In this document: positions 45,852 to 54,050 of the stretch, piece after piece
Numbering within the stretch: position 1 is the first letter of the stretch
How the letters are laid out: each line of letters opens with the position of its first letter
Origin: Streptomyces sp. NRRL S-337
Lineage (GTDB): Bacteria; Actinomycetota; Actinomycetes; Streptomycetales; Streptomycetaceae
Reading direction: 5' to 3'
Assembly (NCBI RefSeq): GCF_000720175.1
Contig: NZ_JOIX01000049.1
Coordinates: forward strand, 1 to 54,050
Length of the DNA: 54,050 nucleotides
Translations under genes and position numbers: made by a program
The notes under the pieces: model-generated
The model's input: the letters and a program-made list of their open reading frames with translations, nothing else
Databases searched by the model: none
What the model was told of the DNA's origin: nothing

Positions 45852-46003
45852 GTCTTATGCGGAGGGCGAGCCTCGGCGTCGTGTCGCGATGCGCCGAGGC
45901 ATCGCGTTCCATTTCTGGGCCCCCGTTGTCATGGAGATCATGGGCCACGGTGTCTGGGGTTCCCTGACGCGGAGGTTGGTTTCGGCGGTCTCACTCGGCA
46001 GGC

Positions 46004-47653
46004 CTACACGGCAGCGGGCAGGACATGGTCGCCGACCTTGTCCGTGCTCAGGCACAGCGAGCAGACGACCGCGTCATGGGTGGCGCAGGCGCTGAGGTCG
46101 GGGCGTTCGTAGGGCTGGTGGCAGACGTGGCAGTCGAGGGTGACCGCGCTCGGGTTGCCGTCGGCGTCGAGCATCGGCTCGTCGATGCCGTCGTCGGTGC
46201 GGCGCAGGTAGTACTTGCCCTTGGTGGCGATCGCCATCAGCGGGGTGAGGACGAAGGCGATGACGGCGGCGGCGACGGGGGAGTAGGGCTGGAGGGTGTC
46301 GCCGAGGGCGTAGAAGTATATGGCGATGGACAGGCCGGAGGCGGCGACGAAGGCGACCACGCCGACCGGGTTGACGGCGTGGAGCATGCCGCGGCGGAAC
46401 TCGGGCTGGAGCGGGGAGAGTTTGAGCAGGTACTTGTTGATGCCGATGTCGGTGGCGACGGTGACGACCCAGGCGATGGCGCAGTTGGAGTAGAAGCCCA
46501 GGATGTCGTTGAGGAAGCTGAACATGTCGGCTTCCATCAGGGCAAGCGCGAAGCCGAGGTTGACCAGGACGAAGACCATGCGGCCGGGGTAGTTCTTGGT
46601 GATGCGGGTGAAGGAGTTGGTCCAGGCGAGCGAGCCGGAGTAGGCGTTGGTCACGTTGATCTTGATCTGGCTGATCACGACCAGGGCAACGGCCAGCGGG
46701 AGCACCATCCAGGACGGCATCATCGCGTCGAAGGCGCCCTTGAACTGCTGGATCGGCTCGGGCGCGACGTCCGGGCCGACCTTGGCAAGGATGTACACGG
46801 CGAGGAAGACACCGATGGCCTGCTTGAGCGCGCCGAGCACCACCCACCCGGGTCCGGCCATGACGACCGCGGTCCACCAAGTGCGCTTGTTCGCCTCGGA
46901 CTTGGGCGGCATGAAGCGCAGGTAGTCGATCTGCTCGCCGATCTGCGCGATGAGCGACAGACACACGCCCGCGCCGAGCAGCACGGAGGCGGTGGTGACG
47001 CCACCGTCGCCGTCGGTGCCGGCATAGGCGAGGAAGCGGTCGACCGTGCCGGGGTCGGTGGAGATCAGGTAGACCAGCGGGCCGACCATCAGCAGCAGCC
47101 AGATCGGGGTCGTCCACACCTGGAGCTTGCTGAGCGCCTTCATGCCGTAGATCACCAAGGGAATGACCATGAGGGTGGAGACCAAGTAGCCGAGCCACAA
47201 AGGCAGTCCGAGGCCGAGCTTGAGGCCCTGGGCCATGATCGAGCCTTCGAGGGCGAAGAAGATGAAGGTGAAGCTGGCGAAGATGACGCTGGTGAGGACC
47301 GAGCCGTAGTAGCCGAAGCCGGAGCCGCGGGTGATCAGGTCCAGGTCGATGTTGTAGCGGGCGCCGTAGTAGGCGAGGGGGAAGCCGGTGACGAAGATGA
47401 CGACGGCGGCCACGGCGATCGCCACGAGCGCGTTGCTGGTGCCGTGGGCGAGGCCGATGCCGGCGCCGATGGAGAAGTCGGCCATGTAGGCGATGCCGCC
47501 GAGGGCGGTCGTGGCCACGACCATGGGGGTCCAGCGGCGGTAACTGCGGGGCGCGAAACGGAGGGTGTAGTCCTCCAGGGTCTCCTTGACCGCCTGGTCG
47601 GCGGCGGGCTTCGCTGCTTCTGGCGTCGTCTGCGGTGACTCGGTGGTAGTCAT
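46004..47653 (-). CDS. NCS1-family nucleobase:cation symporter with Cys-rich C-terminal tail
   Basis: This 549-residue permease has about 12 membrane helices, the NCS1 features being an N-terminal ETLEDYTLRFAPRSYRRW, helix 1 TTALGGIAYMADFSIGAGIG and GSGFGYYGSVLTSVIFASF. It should import a purine, pyrimidine or related compound. Its last about 44 residues form a soluble tail with CHVCHQPYERPDLSAC and HDAVVCSLCLSTDKVGDH, a probable zinc-binding site not found in classical NCS1 permeases. ATG 47653 follows GGGAG; the 162-residue upstream extension is shadow sequence. Substrate not deducible. Confidence 0.88.
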   Translation of the reverse strand: MTTTESPQTTPEAAKPAADQAVKETLEDYTLRFAPRSYRRWTPMVVATTALGGIAYMADFSIGAGIGLAHGTSNALVAIAVAAVVIFVTGFPLAYYGARYNIDLDLITRGSGFGYYGSVLTSVIFASFTFIFFALEGSIMAQGLKLGLGLPLWLGYLVSTLMVIPLVIYGMKALSKLQVWTTPIWLLLMVGPLVYLISTDPGTVDRFLAYAGTDGDGGVTTASVLLGAGVCLSLIAQIGEQIDYLRFMPPKSEANKRTWWTAVVMAGPGWVVLGALKQAIGVFLAVYILAKVGPDVAPEPIQQFKGAFDAMMPSWMVLPLAVALVVISQIKINVTNAYSGSLAWTNSFTRITKNYPGRMVFVLVNLGFALALMEADMFSFLNDILGFYSNCAIAWVVTVATDIGINKYLLKLSPLQPEFRRGMLHAVNPVGVVAFVAASGLSIAIYFYALGDTLQPYSPVAAAVIAFVLTPLMAIATKGKYYLRRTDDGIDEPMLDADGNPSAVTLDCHVCHQPYERPDLSACATHDAVVCSLCLSTDKVGDHVLPAAV

Positions 47654-47865
47654 GCCACGTCTCCCGGTGGGGCTGGGTGCGGGTGCGGTGATGCAGTGGG
47701 AGCCCCGCGTGGCGTCATCGGCAGAACGGGAAGCCGACGGGCCGTCAGAAGCTGTCTCTGGCAGCCCTGAATGCGACGGTGATCCCACGGCCCGCCACGC
47801 TAGAAAGCGGTTGTTACCACCGATTCCCGTTGACGTGAACGCGATGTTTCCGCAGGTCCGGATCT

Positions 47866-48438
47866 TCAGAGAGGAATAGCGGCCAGAGCGCGTGCCGGGT
47901 GGCGGGGGCTGAGGAAGACCACGATGCCCTTGTACTCGGGCGAGGGATGGGTGGCCTGGGTCCAGCCCTGCCGGCGGTAGAAGGTGACGGCGCGCGGGGA
48001 GCGGACGGAAGTGAGCAGCCAGGAGCGGCCCTCGGGGACGTCCTCGGTGACCGCTTCCAGCAGTTCGGCGGCCAGCCCCGTGCCGTGGGACGCCGGGCGG
48101 ACGGCGAGTTCGTCGATTTCGCGGCCGCCGCACAGCCACTCGACCGTGCGCTGGGCTCCCAGTCCGGCGGCGGCCTGCGGGTAGCAGCGGTCGGTGGAGA
48201 AGGGGGCCACGGTCGTCCAGGCGGTGGCGAAGCCGATGGTCTCGGCTCCGGCGAAGGCGAGCGCCGCGGTGAAGCCGGGGCGGCGGACGTTGTCCACCAG
48301 CCGGCCCACGAACTCGACTGCCCGCTCCTCGTCCTCGTTCCAGGGCGGGGCGCAGAAGGCTTCGGCGTATACGGAGTGCAGGGCGTCGGCGTGCTTCAGC
48401 AGGTCCTTGCCGCGGAAGAGGCGGATGTCAGTTGCCAT
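47866..48438 (-). CDS. GNAT-family N-acetyltransferase
   Basis: This 190-residue protein has a GNAT fold: IGFATAWTTVAPF (beta 4 region), EIDELAVRPASHGTGLAAEL (acetyl-CoA pyrophosphate loop), LLTSVRSPRAVTFYRRQGW (C-terminal motif B). It transfers an acetyl group to an unknown amine. ATG 48438 is chosen over an upstream frame to 48528 because the residues before it are Arg-rich and unlike the family. It lies about 210 bp upstream of the NCS1 gene on the same strand; cotranscription is possible but not certain. Confidence 0.85.
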   Translation of the reverse strand: MATDIRLFRGKDLLKHADALHSVYAEAFCAPPWNEDEERAVEFVGRLVDNVRRPGFTAALAFAGAETIGFATAWTTVAPFSTDRCYPQAAAGLGAQRTVEWLCGGREIDELAVRPASHGTGLAAELLEAVTEDVPEGRSWLLTSVRSPRAVTFYRRQGWTQATHPSPEYKGIVVFLSPRHPARALAAIPL

Positions 48439-48577
48439 CAGGCGGCACCTGCCAGGGCGCTTGCCGCCGGGTGCGCGGTGGCGCCCCACATGGGTGCCGA
48501 CGGGGCGATTGACCCTCTTTGTAGCCAATCATTCATTGTTGCGACTAGTGTGCAATAAGCGATGTTGGGCTTGCCCG

Positions 48578-49711
48578 GTGTTCTTGCTGACAGCCTCCTA
48601 CGGGCCCGGACTCGCACCGTCACCCACGCTGCGCGTGCTGCTGCAGGCAGTGGGCGCCCTCGGCGGGTTCGCCACGCTGCCCGCGCTCATCGCGGCGGCC
48701 TGCAGGACCGCCGGTTCCGCCTTGGCAGAACAGACTCGTCGCTGGGCCGGATCCTCGGCCCTCATCTCGGGTCGATGGATGGCAGCCTCTGCCGCCACCA
48801 CGTCACGGCTGGTGTGCTCGGTGGTGATCGCCATCGGGATCACCGGTCAGGCACAGCTGTGGGTGTCGCGCATGGTCGAGCCGGTCCGACAAGCAACAGC
48901 CGTGCACCACATAGTCGGCGACAGCGTCGTGCGGGTGACCAGTCCCAAACACATCACCAGGGAATTCGCCGAGTCGCTGCCGGGGCAAGCGGTCTTTCTG
49001 TCCTTGACTGAGAGCAAGGGGACCATCCGAGCCACAGGCACATGCACGGACCTGAAGGCCGTGGAACTGCCCTGTCGATCCACCACGGCCACCCCCGCAG
49101 CCGAAGCCGACGGACGCCTCCGCTACGCCCTTGGCAGCGGGACCGACATCACCACCATCGCCACCACACCGATGTCCGCGCCCGCAAGCGGGGCGGCGCT
49201 GGTGCTCTCGCGTCACCACACCGTGCTCGACGTCTCCGAGATCAAACGGAGAGCCAACCGCACTCTCGCACCCGGAACCGACGTCAGCACGCTTGGCACT
49301 GACTGGATCAGCGGGGGAATGGTCCTCAAGGATCAGTCGGGCTGGCTGCTCTACTTCGGCCTGCTGGGAACATCCGTCCTTGCCGTAGGGTTCGCGCTCA
49401 ACACGCAGGCCGCGTTTCTGCGCCAAGGGCGGGCCGCTGCCCCCCTGACGGTCCTCAGCGGCCGCCGCACCGTCTTCTTCGGGCTCAGCGGGTGGAGCTT
49501 GTTTGCTCCAATGCTGAGTGCAGGAGCGATAGGGGTCCTCGTCTATTCCTGGCTTGCCGGACCGCTCACGGCGGACGGATACGCAAGCCTTTCATCGACT
49601 CCAGTGTTGGCCGGCCTTGGAGTGAGCGCGACCCTGGGCCTCGTCCTGTGGGGGTTTGGCGGTGCTAGCGCGGCACGGAGCGCCAGCCGCTGGCGCCCCA
49701 ACGACGACTGA
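48578..49711 (+). CDS. FtsX-like ABC-transporter permease, probably 5'-truncated
   Basis: A 377-residue product from GTG 48578 has membrane helices near the start (VFLLTASYGPGLAP, VLLQAVGALGGFATLPALIA), at about 85-105, and three near the C-terminus separated by a long outside domain. This is the layout of the C-terminal half of FtsX-type permeases of Streptomyces antimicrobial-peptide exporters, which are normally twice as long with a partner ATPase. No ATPase gene is adjacent and GTG 48578 has no good ribosome binding site, so I think the first half was lost near 48540. Confidence 0.6.
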   Translation: MFLLTASYGPGLAPSPTLRVLLQAVGALGGFATLPALIAAACRTAGSALAEQTRRWAGSSALISGRWMAASAATTSRLVCSVVIAIGITGQAQLWVSRMVEPVRQATAVHHIVGDSVVRVTSPKHITREFAESLPGQAVFLSLTESKGTIRATGTCTDLKAVELPCRSTTATPAAEADGRLRYALGSGTDITTIATTPMSAPASGAALVLSRHHTVLDVSEIKRRANRTLAPGTDVSTLGTDWISGGMVLKDQSGWLLYFGLLGTSVLAVGFALNTQAAFLRQGRAAAPLTVLSGRRTVFFGLSGWSLFAPMLSAGAIGVLVYSWLAGPLTADGYASLSSTPVLAGLGVSATLGLVLWGFGGASAARSASRWRPNDD

Positions 49712-49939
49712 TCTCAGCGCCTCAGGGCCCGGCCTCTGCCTTCGCCTCGGCGCTTCGCCGGGCAGCGGACTTCTGCTGGGCGCGGGTCGCGGCGGCGCCG
49801 ACCGGGTCGATGACGGTTCATAACCGAGTGTCCTGGTCAAAGTCGAGGAGGTCCTGGACGGCCCCGTGGACGGCTCAGCTGAACCCCCCTGGGGGGTGCA
49901 GTGACCGCAGCGGGGAAACGTGTGTGCCAGCTGTGCCAG

Positions 49940-49971
49940 AGGGCCTGGATCCGTCGTCGGATCCAGGCCCT
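49940..49971. terminator. bidirectional terminator hairpin
   Basis: AGGGCCTGGATCCG and CGGATCCAGGCCCT form a perfect 14-bp stem with loop TCGT, placed between the ends of two convergent genes (49711 and 50004). Confidence 0.75.
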
Positions 49972-50003
49972 CGCGCATCTGGCGGATCAGCTGGCGTACC
50001 GAG

Positions 50004-50357
50004 TCAACGCAGCTGGCGTCCCATCTTTGCCGACTGACGGTTGTGCCCCTTGGTGTTCCACCACTCTTCGAGCAGGGCGTGGACCAGGTGCACGAGTTGC
50101 TTCAGCCGTTCAGGATCGGGCTGGGGTGAGGTGAGCACGTCGGTGAAGGACTTGTCGTTCCAGGGGAGAGTGAACTCCCAGTCTTCTTCCGGGTGCTGTT
50201 GCCGCACGACGGTGATGCGGTACGTGAAGGTGACGCTTCGGTTGGCGTGGTGATGAATCGTCAGGTTCGTGACCTCAAACCTGACCTGCCCGTCGCCAGA
50301 AGTGTACGAGCGAGCCAGAGCTCGCTCTGCCGGCGTCTGTTCCACCACGCGAACCAT
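50004..50357 (-). CDS. small hypothetical protein, 117 aa
   Basis: This soluble protein starts MVRVVEQTPAERALARSY and continues with beta-rich sequence (VRFEVTNLTIHHHANRSVTF, TYRITVVRQQHPEEDWEFTL). ATG 50357 follows GAGGAGAAGGGG; the open frame to 50498 is not protein-like. No family recognised. Confidence 0.65.
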   Translation of the reverse strand: MVRVVEQTPAERALARSYTSGDGQVRFEVTNLTIHHHANRSVTFTYRITVVRQQHPEEDWEFTLPWNDKSFTDVLTSPQPDPERLKQLVHLVHALLEEWWNTKGHNRQSAKMGRQLR

Positions 50358-50711
50358 CCCCTTCTCCTCACCTATCGATGAAGGAACTTCCCGCGCACGG
50401 GAGAGCGGCTCATCCGCTCGCCGAACCGGTGCACCCGCAGCGATGTCTCCGAAACCTGACCACGCACCGCCACATGCGCTATGGACCAGCGCGTCCAACG
50501 TTGGCTGAGCTACTCGGCCCGCCGATCAGGCTCGCCGGGCCGTGTTGGCAGCGCTGGTCTCCCTACCCGGTGCCGCCGTCCTCGTCTTGCAGGCGATCCT
50601 CCCCCAGAACTCGCGAGATCGCCTGGAGTGGTGGCGAGACCGTGTCACTCCCTGCGGCGTCCTGCGGCCGGTACAGAAGCCCTCGTGCCAAGGCGAGCTA
50701 TACAGTCCGGC

Positions 50712-51341
50712 ATGAGCATCGTCGATACGTCTATAGCCGCGGCATCAGCTGCGCTCAGCGGGCTGGCTGCCTGGGGCGCATGGAAGGCCTCCCGCGAGGC
50801 CAACAAGGCAGCCTGGAAGGCGAACGCTACGGCCGACTCCGTCGCACAGATCGAGCGGGGTCGCTGGCACAAGGAACTGACGCCCCAGCTCCGGATCAAA
50901 CTCCAAGCTGAGCCCCATGAGGTGCTGTACGTACGCTTCGACAGCCCGGCCACCCTGGGCGAACTCACCGTCCAGCTGACCATCCGAGACGACCGTGATC
51001 GCTCTCGTTTTCCCCACCTGGCCGGTACTCCGACACCAGAGCAGAGAGCAGAAGTCATCTGGGGGCCGTACCGCTTCCGGCCTGGAGTCGATGAAGCGGA
51101 TGGACTGGGGCGTTCGGTCCCCGGATTCCCGCTTCTTCCCGGTGACCGGCATCGGCTCGCCCTCGACCCGTCCTTGAAACCGTTCTGGTACGAGGGCGCC
51201 GAGGGAGAGCAGCGCTGGCGCAGCGACTACCGCACCGCTCCTATCCGCCTTTGGGCGGTCTGCACCGCCCCCGACCACAGGCCCTGGAAGCTCGCTTTCG
51301 CGGTGCCGCAGGACGGCAGCTGGGCCCTGGGCGGCGCCTGA
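50712..51341 (+). CDS. hypothetical protein with N-terminal membrane helix, 209 aa
   Basis: ATG 50712 starts a short hydrophobic helix (IAAASAALSGLAAWGAW) followed by a charged coiled-coil-like segment (KASREANKAAWKANATADSV) and a beta-rich soluble domain (ELTVQLTIRDDRDRSRFPHL). The layout suggests a membrane-anchored cytoplasmic protein. The ribosome binding site is weak. No family recognised. Confidence 0.6.
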   Translation: MSIVDTSIAAASAALSGLAAWGAWKASREANKAAWKANATADSVAQIERGRWHKELTPQLRIKLQAEPHEVLYVRFDSPATLGELTVQLTIRDDRDRSRFPHLAGTPTPEQRAEVIWGPYRFRPGVDEADGLGRSVPGFPLLPGDRHRLALDPSLKPFWYEGAEGEQRWRSDYRTAPIRLWAVCTAPDHRPWKLAFAVPQDGSWALGGA

Positions 51342-51454
51342 ATCTGGGAGCGAGGGGCTATCAGGCGTCGGGAACAGCAACTCGCCGGCCCTGGGCTTCG
51401 GGCGCGGAGAGGCCGTCACCTGGTGTTGTCGGTCATCCGTCGGCACCTCGCGCC

Positions 51455-52083
51455 TCAGCTCGGCTCGACGGCGTTGCGCCAGACCTTGGCGTCAAAGGTC
51501 ACGAATCGGCTGGGACTCGTATGCGCTGATGCGCCTTGGTACGTGAGCAGGACGAGATGTCCTGCTGCCGTTCGGACGCAGATCTGCGAGCGCCGGCTCA
51601 GTTGCTTCTGCTCGATGTGATTGGTGTAGCGCGTGGCGGACCGGCAGGTCTCCAAGGAGCCGTGCTCCGCGGTGTTGAGCAGGACAAGCTTCGTGTCGTA
51701 CGAGCCCAAGTAGCAACCTGTGAAGTCGCAGAGGTAGTACACGTCGTCGTAGTTGCTGTCCTTCGGTTGACGGGGGTCGCCGGTGAATTCCAGGTGGTAT
51801 CCGTGGGGCAGGTGCACACCTGGATAGGAAGCTGGCTCGGGATGAGGCCGCTTTCCGTTGGTCCCGGGGCCGCCAGGTCGGGAGGGCTGCTGACCAGGCG
51901 AGTTGTGGCCCGTGGCCCCGCGCTGTCGCTGAAGGCACTCCACAGTGCGGCGCACCCTACGACTGCAAAAAGTACTGCGCCGATCACGCCCAATGTGACC
52001 CCTACGACGCTCTTTTTGCGACGGGGCCTCGTCGGTCCCAGCACACCGCCGAACGTCGCACCTGGTCCGCTACCTGGTGGCAT
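51455..52083 (-). pseudogene. membrane-anchored exported protein, frameshifted
   Basis: The first frame ([20 protein letters not shown], then a helix [20 protein letters not shown]) loses sense near 51860. A second frame continues as [40 protein letters not shown] and [20 protein letters not shown] to a stop at 51455. Joined, these give about 210 residues with one membrane helix and an outside domain containing several Cys. One frameshift breaks it. The start next to the Ku truncation point means the 5' end may also be altered. Confidence 0.6.
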
Positions 52084-52096
52084 CGCCACGTTCGTC

Positions 52097-52675
52097 ATGC
52101 GCGGCAAGCAGTACCTTGTCGCGCTGCACGCTCAGGAAGACGTCCTGGTGCTGCACACGCTGCACTGGGCCGACGAGGTCCGTTCCCCGCAACAGGAGCT
52201 GCCTGCGCTGGGCCAGTGCGGCAAGGCCAAGCCCAAGGAGCTGGACACTGCTCGGCAGCTGATCGACGCGTTGGCCATCGACTGGCGTCCCGAGGACTAC
52301 CACGACACCTTCGAGGAACGGGTGAAGGAGCTGGTCGAGGCGAAGGCCAAGGGCCAGGAGATCGTCAGCGAGGAAGCCCCGCCCGAGGCCACCGACGTCG
52401 TCGACCTCATGGAGGCACTGCAGCGCAGCGTCGATCAGAGCCGCAAGCAGCGCCAGCAGCCCGCCGGCGACCGGGGGAAGGTCAGGCGCCTGTCGTCGGG
52501 GGAGGGCAGGGACGGCGAGAGGAAGCAGGAGAAGGCTGGCAAGGGTGCGAAGAGCCAGCTTGAGCAACTCAACAAGGGTGAGCTCTACGAGCGGGCGACC
52601 AAGCTGGACCTTCCGGGCCGGTCGAAGATGAACCGCGACCAGCTCATCAAGGCACTCGCCAAAGCCGCCTCGTAA
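52097..52675 (+). pseudogene. Ku protein, C-terminal half (5'-truncated)
   Basis: From about 52088 the frame encodes [34 protein letters not shown] and [20 protein letters not shown], the second half of the bacterial Ku core, followed by a Lys-rich tail ending in a SAP/Rho-N-like segment ([20 protein letters not shown]). Ku binds DNA ends in non-homologous end joining and is normally about 300-350 residues; the first about 150 are missing and replaced by the 5' end of the oppositely oriented gene. ATG 52097 could express 192 residues, but without the full core it could not form the DNA-encircling ring. Confidence 0.8.
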
Positions 52676-52713
52676 CGGTATGACGTGCCCATCGGCGCCC
52701 GCCACGAGTACGG

Positions 52714-52962
52714 GTGCCGGTGTGGCTGCTGCCGGTGGATGCGATGGGGCTCGCCGAGGCTGTAGTGCGGCAACCGGGGTCTGGTCCCGTTTCGGGGGCC
52801 TTCTGGAATAGTCCCGTTGCCCAGAGCGAGCTGGCTGCGCTGACCCGGCGCTTCGAGGAGAACGCTCAGACCACCGACCGCGAGTTCGGCATCGTCAAGA
52901 GCGACCTGACCGCGTTGCGTCTGCAGGTCGGCACCGCAGGCAAGGACCCCAACGCGGGTTGA
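52714..52962 (+). other. unassigned coding-like fragment
   Basis: An 82-residue frame with protein-like sequence (AQSELAALTRRFEENAQTTD, REFGIVKSDLTALRLQVG), probably the helical end of a lost gene. No ribosome binding site or family recognised. Confidence 0.3.
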
Positions 52963-53233
52963 GACGCCCAAGCCGACCCGTTCCAGGGGCGTGCCCGGGA
53001 AGGAGACGTCGGTCAGGGTGGCGCCGGTCGTAAAGTTGCCCCTCGCGGCTGAGGCTCAACCACTCAACGTGCGAGGCGGAACAGGACGCCCGCCAACACT
53101 GGGGCCACAGCGTGAGGAGATCCCGAAGGCGTAGGGAACCGCCTGGCCATGAGTGGGCCGGCTAAAAGCGTGTTGCAGAGGGGATCGGCACATGCAGCTG
53201 AGCGGGGTCAGCTCAGTGGTCGCCGAGGGCGAC

Positions 53234-53877
53234 TCAGCACTGCCACATGAGCAACGCGCGGCCGCACGGCTCACAGGCGAACGCGTATGCACAACCCCCG
53301 CCGCGAAATTCATGGCGGTGCTGTGATCAGGGCCTTCCTCAAACTGAACGACGAACGGCATGGTGTCAGCACACGAAGGGCAGGAGGGAGTCTCATCACC
53401 CTGGATCCAGGCGGGATCCCCTCCAAGCTGGCCAAGCACGGACGATTCGAGACGTTCGCTCCTCGCCGCCCAGGCTTCGCGGGCCAGCTCGTAGTTGTCA
53501 TCAGGCTCTTGCGCCAGGTCGGCAGCCCGGACATCGCCGAGCACGAGCAGAGATTGCTCGGCACCTTCTGGGCGGGGCAACGGATCAAGGCCAGCCATCG
53601 GGAAGAGCAGGGCACGGTCCCCTCCCGAGGCCGGCTCCCAGTCGTTGCACATGCCCGGGTCGTTTTGACAGGCGAACAACGCAAGGATTCCGCGCTTGCC
53701 TTCCGCTGACCCTGCACCAAGGTTGTTCAGGATGACCTGGGCAAGGAACTGCATCGGGCCCTCGCATGACGCGCAGCACGGCCATTCAGTGCCCGCGGGA
53801 GCCAGGGGCACTCCACCCGTCCGGGTCACCAGGGATTCCGGCGCGGTTGGGCCGGCGTCGATCATCAAAGTCGTCAT
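53234..53877 (-). pseudogene. DUF1963-like protein, frameshifted near the C-terminus
   Basis: From ATG 53877 the frame gives WPCCASCEGPMQFLAQVILN, RGILALFACQNDPGMCNDWE and CPSCADTMPFVVQFEEGPDH, with paired cysteines like those of DUF1963/YwqG-type proteins. Near 53310, at a CGGCGGGGG run, the sense moves to another frame that ends naturally with GGGCAYAFACEPCGRALLMW then QC-stop at 53234-53236. The in-frame continuation to 53056 is nonsense. A single-base indel thus removes the last zinc ligands. Function of the family is unknown. Confidence 0.65.
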
Positions 53878-53888
53878 GGCCCAGGACC

Positions 53889-54050
53889 CTAGTTGTGTTG
53901 TCCGGAGAGGTTGGTGACGCGGCTGGCTGGGGTGTGGCCGCTGATTCCGGCGTGGGGTCGGTGGTAGTTGTACCAGTCCAGCCAGCCAGGGAAGGCTGCT
54001 TGTCGTTCGGTGTCTGAGGTGTAGGGCCGTTGGTAGGCCCATTCGTCGAG
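53889..54050 (-). CDS. IS481-family transposase, C-terminal end (runs off the window)
   Basis: The minus frame reads LDEWAYQRPYTSDTERQAAF, PGWLDWYNYHRPHAGISGHT, PASRVTNLSGQHN-stop, the classic end of IS481-type integrase-core transposases. Only the last about 53 residues are in the window, so intactness cannot be judged. Confidence 0.85.
   Translation of the reverse strand, partial: LDEWAYQRPYTSDTERQAAFPGWLDWYNYHRPHAGISGHTPASRVTNLSGQHN

Noticed and set aside
46025..47638. 537-codon plus-strand frame, rich in Gly, Asp and His
   Set aside because: Composition is the antisense of a membrane-protein gene (NCS1 permease).
47654..48139. 162-residue N-terminal extension of the NCS1 frame
   Set aside because: Arg/Pro-rich, overlaps the GNAT gene, and a good ribosome binding site precedes ATG 47653.
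1..54050. tRNA genes, riboswitches, plasmid origin or telomere
   Set aside because: No cloverleaf, known aptamer core, Rep/Par gene or dense terminal palindromes were recognised by eye.

Overview
The window is very GC-rich. Coding frames show strong third-position G/C, GTG starts are common, ribosome binding sites are GGAGG-type, and the gene families (LAL and SARP regulators, DUF1023 hydrolases, LppU-like proteins, NCS1 permease, GAF/SpoIIE phosphatase) are typical of Streptomyces. It reads as an accessory, IS-rich part of a Streptomyces chromosome arm or a large linear plasmid. That location is inferred from content; no telomere, origin or partition gene is visible. No tRNA, rRNA or CRISPR array was seen.

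Layout. 0-3.5 kb: two tandem small paralogous genes bracketed by a direct repeat, a MITE-like hairpin, and broken genes (secreted protein, MFS piece, Tn3 transposase end, aminoglycoside-phosphotransferase-like pseudogene). 3.9-15 kb: GAF-PAS-GAF-SpoIIE phosphatase, LppU-like membrane protein, an ECF sigma factor fused to a zinc-finger anti-sigma domain, a membrane helix and an extracellular domain, a decayed GH12 cellulase and IS4 transposase, a secreted papain-like protease and a large LuxR (LAL) regulator. 15-25 kb: IS5, ISL3, IS4, Tn3, integrase and IS110 remnants around a seven-blade YVTN propeller gene, a 347-aa unknown, a TetR regulator and a membrane protein with an amyloid-like motif. 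25-34 kb: LuxR regulator, a second sigma/anti-sigma fusion, a SARP regulator converging on it, a small unknown gene, a PutP-type sodium symporter, then an IS1380 remnant abutting a 5'-truncated DUF1023 hydrolase and its lipoprotein neighbour. 34-41.9 kb: IS30 remnant, Tat-exported hydrolase, frameshifted ArsR-type regulator, a decayed Rhs gene split by a complete IS630-family element carrying an extra gene, an SMI1/KNR4-type immunity gene, and a complete but frameshifted IS701 element. 41.9-54 kb: MFS exporter and FMN reductase divergent from a TetR regulator, an IS5 element, NCS1 permease with a Cys-rich tail, GNAT acetyltransferase, truncated FtsX-like permease, small unknowns, a truncated Ku gene, a DUF1963-like gene with a frameshift, and the end of an IS481 transposase.

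How the parts work together. The few intact functional modules are regulatory or envelope-facing: two paralogous membrane-tethered sigma factors, a LAL, a SARP and a NarL-type regulator, two TetR regulators (one with its own divergent MFS/FMN-reductase operon), and transporters. No complete biosynthetic cluster accompanies the LAL and SARP genes. Much of the remaining DNA is wreckage of mobile elements from about ten families. The clearest event that can be reconstructed is the TA-targeted IS630 insertion into the Rhs gene: removing the element and one TA restores the Rhs reading frame across the junction.
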